Source: Bidens hawaiensis | Lineage: Eukaryota > Streptophyta > Magnoliopsida > Asterales > Asteraceae | DNA: 64,000 bases | Direction of reading: 5' to 3' | Assembly: GCA_021521415.1 (NCBI GenBank) | Contig: JAIQDT010000106.1 | Location: 2,593,001-2,657,000 of the forward strand | Shown here: piece by piece, positions 57,578-64,000 of the stretch | Layout: each line of letters starts with the position of its first letter | Position numbering within the stretch: the first letter of the stretch is position 1 | Made by a program: the position numbers and the translations under genes | The notes under the pieces: generated by a model | Told to the model about the DNA's origin: nothing | The model's database searches: none | The model's input: only the letters and a program-made list of their open reading frames with translations

Positions 57578-59598
57578 TTAAAAATCGTTACTAACAGGAG
57601 TAATCAAGGGTTTATTAGCGAAAAAGGCTTCCAAGTTACCGACGACAAGTCGAGCAGCATCTTGGAAGCATTCCTTTGTACACGCGCCACTATGTGGCAA
57701 AACGACAACATTGTCCAATCCAAACAACTCCTTAGGCACGTTTGGTTCGTTTTCATAAACATCCAATCCCGCACCACCAATTTCACCTTCCACCAGATGC
57801 CTGACTAATTCCACCTCGTCAATGACAGCCCCACGAGCCACATTTACAATGACTCCGTTTTTTCCTAAATCGGTCATGACTTTGTTATTGATCATGTGAC
57901 ACGTGTCTTTAGTTAATGCGCAACAAAGAACGAGTGCGTCGGAATTGGAAGCGAGTTTGAGGACAGTTGGGTAGTAAGTCAAAGGTGTGGTGTGTTTCTT
58001 TTGCCTTGAAGTGTATGAGACTATGCAGCCCATGGCTTGTAGTCTTGTAGCAACTTTTGAACCAATGTTTCCAAGACCAACAATCCCAATCCTCTTTCCT
58101 CCTAACTGAAATTGGAAGTATTAAAATAGTAGATAACAGACAGTAATGAATAGTGTAAAAAGAACCGGTTTGGGACCAGATTTATGCAAATTGAACCAAA
58201 CCGCTTTGACAATAAAACCAGTTTCACTCAAACTGGTTCTCAAACAGTCAGTTTCAGGACCGGTTCCACTTAAGATCTACCAAATCAGTTTTAAAACCGA
58301 ACCGGCTTGAGGAAAACCGGTTAAACCAGTTCTAAACCGGACCGAACCGACCTGGACCAGGCCGATTTATAAACCGAACCGGTTTGAGTCAACAGGTTTG
58401 ACCGACCAAACCGGTTCAGTTTGGGTTTAAAACCGGTTTTGTACACCTCTAGTTATGAATGTTTTATGGGTTGTGACATTTGTTGTAAAGCTTGCGGTTT
58501 AGTTTGAAGGGTTGGTTAAACTGTAACACGTTAGGTCAATTTCAATGATGAATCGATTAAACCTATGTGAAATGAAACTCTTATCGTTTTTACTTCAAAT
58601 AAGATAACAAAAATGTCAATTCATATAAAAAAAAGGTTTTGTATTAAAAATTAGAAAACATGATCGTCACGGATCTAATACGTTTTTTTTTAATATTTAT
58701 TGGTGAAAGAAAACCAATAGTGTTACATACTTTCAAAAAAGAATTGCAACAAAACAGTAAAACCAACGTAAGTATAATTTTTTTAATCTACTCTAATTGT
58801 CTAAGACTATCTACAATGAATGCTCGTAAGAGCCGTCATTGCCGGATGTTGACACGCCCTTGGTAAAGGGTTGCACATATGCTCGCCACCCTTGGCCAAG
58901 GGTTTGAGCATGCGGGTTAGGTGAGCCCGAGTAAAATCATATATATTCTTTTATTATTATTATTATTATTTACGTTAAGTACAATAATGGTTTGTAAATC
59001 ATGTTTATTTTAAATTTTCAAAATATTATAAATGCAAAAATTGGTTAGAATAATAAGCATGTGTAATGTTTCAATTTTTAAAACCATGAATTTATATAAC
59101 TTTACTAACATATGGTATTTGTTTGCACAACATGTTATAAATTTATATGCAAATGGGACTAACCATTGAACCTAGAAGATGACCACAACGAACAAACCTA
59201 TCATGACTAATTCTTCTCATGACTTCAATCAAAAGTCCCACAGCCACATCTGCTACATCATCAGAAAACACATCTCTCACATTAGTAACCCTAATCCCGC
59301 GATTGCGACATTCAACCATATCTACATGGTTGACCCCAGTAGAGGTAGTGACAACTAGTTCTAGAGCCGGAAGGTCCCTTAACACCTCGGCTGTGATAGG
59401 AGTAACACCCGAGCATAGCACAACTTTTACGGATTGTGGATTGGCTCTTAGGAAATCTTGTGTTGGTAAAGGTGAATAGTATGCTTTGAGGATTTGGAAC
59501 TTGTTCGAGATGTATTGTTCGTGGACCACGAACGCGGGTGGCGGCTTGATAACTAGTACTTGATGTGGTGATTGGCATTGGTGATGTTTTGAGTCCAT
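57578..59598 (-). CDS. Hydroxypyruvate reductase 3-like D-2-hydroxyacid dehydrogenase, HPR1 (copy B)
   Basis: Exons 59598-59164 and 58105-57578, 320 residues, same splice sites as copy A. Exon 2 encodes the same protein as copy A, with Arg236, Glu265 and His283. Exon 1 differs at three residues: Tyr41 (Asp in A and in HPR2), Pro54 (Ala in A) and Gly88 (Glu in A; Gly in HPR2). Copy B thus keeps the normal substrate loop STGVNHVD but has two changes in the N-terminal domain. Of the two HPR1 copies this is the better candidate for activity. The intron holds the same 301-bp MITE and a shorter TTA microsatellite. Confidence 0.9.
58151..58451. mobile_element. hAT MITE in the HPR1 intron (copy B)
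   Basis: Same 301-bp element as 47168-47468 with the same flanks, so it was in the intron before duplication. Confidence 0.75.
58951..58971. repeat. (TTA)n microsatellite, copy B
   Basis: About 7 units, against about 20 in copy A. Confidence 0.95.
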
Positions 59599-60366
59599 AT
59601 TAGAATAATGAAGTGAACTGAAGTTGTGTTTGCATTTATGCCAAAGTCACACCATATAATGTGGATCGAATATTCTCCAAAAAGTAATTAAAAAGTAACC
59701 AAGTTACAAAATTATAAGTCATGCATGAATCTTGCCACATTGAGGTTTATCAATAGCAATAGTTTCATTCAAGGGACAAATATTCTCAAAGTTTGTAACA
59801 TATCACATTTCTTTAGATTACTTTTCGATGTGTATTTATGATGTAAATGCTATTATTATTGAGTTATTTAAGCTTAGAGGCTTTCTCAGCCAGGGCTGGC
59901 CCTGAAAATTTACATGCCCCGGCCAAGCTGGAAAAAAAATGTCCTTTAAGCCTTAACGTACTAAATAATGTAAACATGTTTTTTATCCGTCGATTAAAAT
60001 TATGACAATAAACATAACAATTAGCAAAAATCATGGTATTAGAATGAGTTTATGAAATATGAATAAGGTAATAGCTAATCGAGGATTTGTGAAGCTCTCC
60101 TAACATCCATGATAGCAAATTGATGAATCAACTCATCCCTAGTGACCTTAGAGGTTCCTTTGTACTAATATCACCAATTAACATAGCATGATACAATAAA
60201 AAGGAGCATTAATCATCTCCTAACTCGATCAAATTTATTATGATTTTTCATCTGGTTTAAAAGTAAATTCCAATTTCCTAAAATACCTTGGTGGCACCAA
60301 AATCATTTACAATTGTAACATAATACAATAAAAAGAAACATTAAACATTATATGACATGGATAAAT

Positions 60367-61605
60367 TTAGTTGTCAACAAGAGTAAGCAATGGTTTATTC
60401 ATGAAAAATGCCTCCAAGTTACCTATCAAAACTTGTGCGGCGTCATAAAACGATTTCTTTGTCAAGGCCAATGTATGAGGCAAAAGAACGACATTGTCCA
60501 ATTCATACAACTTTCTAGGTACGTTAGGTTTGTTTTCAAAAACATCAAAACCAGCACCACCAATCTCACCATCCACCAAACACTTCACCAACTCCACCTC
60601 ATCAATAAGGGCCCCACGGGCCACATTCACGATGACACCTTTTTTTTTCCTAAGGCCATCATGACTTTGTTGGTGATCATGTGACGTGTGTCGTTGGTCA
60701 GTGCACAACAGAGGATGAGGGCATCGGAGTCTAAAGCGAGTTGAAGGATATTTGGGTAGAACGTAAAGGGAGTAGATGGTTTTTTTCCGTCTTGAAGTGT
60801 ATGAGACTATGCAACCCATGGCCTCATGTCTTGTGCCAACTCTAGATCCAACGTTTCCGAGACCAACAATTCCGACTCGTTTGCCTCCTACCTTGAAAAT
60901 CATATCAATATCATCAAAACTATTAATCACTATGATACTAAGAGTTTTAATATCTAGTTCATATATATAATTGGATATGTTAGCAAAAATGAATGCTATA
61001 GATCATTGATTATTTCCTATTTTAACATTTTTATTTAATATACCCAAAATTTAAGAACAAAGAAAACATAAGAAAATTAAATTGACTGTTAAGACCGTTA
61101 TTCTCATTATTGAAGACGACCAACGAGATCATGTTTTATTATTTCATATGTCATCCTGTTTTCTTTTATTATTATTTCTTTATAGCATTTCATACATCTC
61201 CCTTAAGTTATAGAATTGCACATACCCCAATTAATGTACAAGTTTCATTGCATAATGTACAATGATTTCAAGCATGATTTAAAGACACTTGTATTTTATT
61301 TTATTTTATTTAAGTTTAGATGGAGATATATGAAATTGAGTTTAAAATTAGTAAAATAGATGTTTGGACTTATTTAACTAGAAAAAGTTTGAACTTAAAA
61401 TAAAAAAACGATGATATTAGATATATGCCGTTTCAACTTAATAACATTTATACTTTTCCATTATAACTTATTATACGAGATATGGAATGTACCGAAAAAG
61501 AAAGCAGTACTTAAGTTATATTGTAAGTTGTATTTCAGTAATTCAGTACTCAAATCATGTCTAGTTATAACCTTTCATGTTCAACACAAACAACTATAAA
61601 CAACT

Positions 61606-61647
<42 letters not shown>

Positions 61648-62436
61648 CAAACATATGAGTTGCGGCATATAACAATTATTATAGAATATAGAGCATAAAT
61701 TATCAATTATGTTACTTCAAATGTGAGCATAAATCATAACCGGTTTTTGGGAAATTTGTGAAATTTGTAATTCTTTGAAAAAACTGTCTTTTCTAAATTA
61801 TGTACTAATCAGTATTATTATTATGGGTGGTACTATATAGTATACACATAGGGGATATCTAATCCCACACCATTTGAAAGGTCAAATCGGCCATCGGACT
61901 TAAAATGAATGGCTAACTGGTGTGGGATCACATGTCAGACGGTGTGGGAATAACTCGTCCCATTTATTACTCACATACCTTAGCACCAAGAGGATACACG
62001 CTTAAATTCGACCAACGCCCACCACGAACAAACCTATCTCCGCTTGTAATCCTCCTCATAACATCAACCAATAGTCCCACCGCGCCATCAGCCACATCAT
62101 CAGCGTACACATCTCCAGCATTAGTGACTACAACTCCCCTATGGCGACATTCATTCTTGTCGATGTTATTAACACCCGTGGCCTCAGAGACAACGAGTTT
62201 GAGAGCCGGAAGGTCATTTATCACTTGAGTTGTGATCGGACATGATCCCGAGCATAGGATCACTTTCACAGACAAAGCATGGGCATGCAAGAACTCGTGG
62301 GTAGGTAGTGGTGAGTCGTAGGCTTTGAGGATGTGAAATCGGTCCGTGAAGTAGCGTTCATGGATGGCGAATGTGCGCGGATGACGGAGGACAAGTACTT
62401 TTAGAATGGTGATATATAGGGTGGATCCAGTAACAT
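60367..62436 (-). pseudogene. HPR2, damaged (copy B)
   Basis: Exon 1 about 62436-61979 and exon 2 60891-60367. It has the same out-of-frame ATG (62434-62436), the same pair of poly-A frameshifts and the same DVFENKP as copy A, so all these lesions predate the duplication. Differences from A include Ser for Ala in the HAL(S/A)VKV block, Pro for Leu in VYPLGAK, and His for Leu in GTRHEAMG. Confidence 0.8.
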
Positions 62437-62480
62437 CAAATGAAAAACTAATGCGAAAATTATAAAATAGACAATGTTGG

Positions 62481-63101
62481 TGTAACATCCTAAAAATTTT
62501 AATGATGAATAAAGGAAGTTATGTTTAGTGATTTCGCGTAATTAATTAATATCGGGTAGGGAGCGGGTCTTGGACTTGGATTAATTGAGATGGGTTAAAT
62601 GAGAATGGGATTTCAGGGATATAAATACCCCCAAAATCCCAAAATATCTTCATTTTCCCCCACTCTCCTAAACACACACACCAAGCACACCCAAAACCGC
62701 CGCCGGCCGGGCCGAGAAAGAAGGAAGGATCGAGCGAGGTCCGGGTAAGAGAGAAAGATTAGTGGTGATACCAAGATAAACGAGATCCAAACAAGCTCAA
62801 AAGGTATGATTCTTGATCTTGGAAGTTTAAAGATCCGAGCTTTTAGTGTATAAACGACCGAAAATGGTCGGGAAGTGTAGTGGGTGGTATTGAACCTTAA
62901 CAAGGGTGTTAAAATCGCCCGAAATGTTGATCAGAAACCGAAACAGCGGACATCTGGGCAACTTCGCCTTCATCTGGGCAACTTCGCCTTCAAGCGATGA
63001 ACTTCGCCTGCAAGCTAAGTTCGCCTGATGACAAGTTCGCCTGAGGTTTAAGTTCGCCTGATGATAAGTTCGCCTGAGGTTTAACTTCGCCTAAAGCTAA
63101 G
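62481..63101 (+). mobile_element. LTR fragment between copies B and C
   Basis: Starts TGTAACATCCTAAAAATTTT, the usual beginning of some Ty3-type plant LTRs. It contains a TATA-like GATATAAATACCCCC at about 62619 and a C-rich leader with CCGCCGCCGGCCGGGCC. It ends abruptly at the start of copy C, with no matching LTR end. Confidence 0.55.
62966..63094 (+). repeat. TTCGCCT short-repeat cluster
   Basis: AAGTTCGCCTGA or AACTTCGCCT occurs about eight times at irregular 15-25-bp spacing in the LTR fragment, just before copy C. Confidence 0.85.
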
Positions 63102-63226
63102 TTCAACTTAATAACATTTATACTGGAGTACTTAAGTTATATTGTAAGTTGTATTTCAGTAATTCAGTACTCAAATCATGTCTAGTTATAACCTTTCATG
63201 TTCAACACAAACAACTATAAACAACT

Positions 63227-63265
<39 letters not shown>

Positions 63266-64000
63266 CAAACATATGAGTTGCGGCATATAACAATTATTAT
63301 AGAATATAGAGCATAAATTATCAATTATGTTACTTCAAATGTGAGCATAAATCATAACCGGTTTTTGGGAAATTTGTGAAATTTGTAATTCTTTGAAAAA
63401 ACTGTCTTTTCTAAATTATGTACTAATCAGTATTATTATTATGGGTGGTACTATATAGTATACACATAGGGGATATCTAATCCCACACCATTTGAAAGGT
63501 CAAATCGGCCATCGGACTTAAAATGAATGGCTAACTGGTGTGGGATCACATGTCAGACGGTGTGGGAATAACTCGTCCCATTTATTACTCACATACCTTA
63601 GCACCAAGAGGATACACGCTTAAATTCGACCAACGCCCACCACGAACAAACCTATCTCCGCTTGTAATCCTCCTCATAACATCAACCAATAGTCCCACCG
63701 CGCCATCAGCCACATCATCAGCGTACACATCTCCAGCATTAGTGACTACAACTCCCCTATGGCGACATTCATTCTTGTCGATGTTATTAACACCCGTGGC
63801 CTCAGAGACAACGAGTTTGAGAGCCGGAAGGTCATTTATCACTTGAGTTGTGATCGGACATGATCCCGAGCATAGGATCACTTTCACAGACAAAGCATGG
63901 GCATGCAAGAACTCGTGGGTAGGTAGTGGTGAGTCGTAGGCTTTGAGGATGTGAAATCGGTCCGTGAAGTAGCGTTCATGGATGGCGAATGTGCGCGGAT
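63102..64000 (+). repeat. Tandem duplication, partial copy C
   Basis: Matches copy B from 61432 (TTCAACTTAATAACATT) onward, with a 52-bp deletion after about 63124. Continues past the window end. Confidence 0.93.
63597..64000 (-). pseudogene. HPR2 exon 1, copy C (partial)
   Basis: Third copy of HPR2 exon 1, with donor at 63597/63596. Its protein is identical to copy B over the visible stretch. The start lies beyond the window. The repeat match begins within the HPR2 intron, so exon 2 is absent from copy C in this window. Confidence 0.85.

Larger units (their letters stand above)
51572..62480 (+). repeat. Tandem duplication, copy B
   Basis: Begins with the last 425 bp of a Helitron and continues in parallel with copy A. 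It lacks the hAT insertion and the 1.57-kb segment. Ends where an LTR-like TGTAACATCC begins at 62481. Confidence 0.93.

Noticed and set aside
51572..62480. Copy B as an assembly artefact of copy A
   Set aside because: B has an empty hAT site, its own 1.57-kb deletion, different microsatellite lengths and coding substitutions, so it is a real second copy or at least a distinct haplotype.

Overview
The window reads as nuclear DNA of a flowering plant, almost certainly a eudicot. Its genes have introns, the intergenic DNA is very AT-rich, and there are plant LTR retrotransposons, Helitrons, hAT and Mutator-like elements. The recognisable genes are plant families: CYP76-type P450, CONSTANS-like, plant carboxylesterase and hydroxypyruvate-reductase-like. 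The retroelement proteins and the long Ty3-type LTR look to me like Asteraceae, but that is an impression I could not test.

Layout. 0.2-5.1 kb: two decayed CYP76-like P450 pseudogenes in tandem on the minus strand. 5.6-6.7 kb: a Helitron-like element. 6,960-21,305: a 14.3-kb Ty1/copia element of Sirevirus type with 374/375-bp LTRs and a perfect 5-bp target duplication. Inside it are a foreign 420-bp LTR, broken gag and pol, several polypurine-tract-like motifs, and a 3.6-kb accessory coding region with its own promoter-like start, a probable intron, a coiled coil and an acidic tract. 22,357-29,304: a second, older copia element with a 2.4-kb solo Ty3-type LTR inside its RNase H region. 30.2-31.6 kb: an intact two-exon CONSTANS-like (B-box plus CCT) gene, the clearest single-copy host gene. 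A solo LTR lies about 0.5 kb upstream of it. 32.7-37.3 kb: a group of non-autonomous Helitrons.

35,875-64,000: a tandem duplication that continues into a partial third copy. Each full unit carries an intronless carboxylesterase on the plus strand, a two-exon D-2-hydroxyacid dehydrogenase (HPR1) on the minus strand, and a second, damaged dehydrogenase (HPR2) on the minus strand. Copy A (35,875 to about 51,559) also holds an intact 3.1-kb hAT transposon whose empty site survives in copy B, and a 1.57-kb segment that copy B lost through a TCGA microhomology. Copy B runs from 51,572 to about 62,480. After it come a 0.6-kb LTR fragment and the start of copy C (63,102 to the window end), which holds HPR2 exon 1.

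Functionally, the live candidates are one light/flowering-type transcriptional regulator, two carboxylesterases identical from the likely start codon, two HPR1 copies that differ at three residues (one in the substrate loop), and one probably complete hAT transposase. All retroelement proteins and both P450s are broken. Relative order read from the sequence: the HPR intron MITE, the Mutator-like element and the small Helitron predate the duplication; the autonomous-looking hAT came after it.
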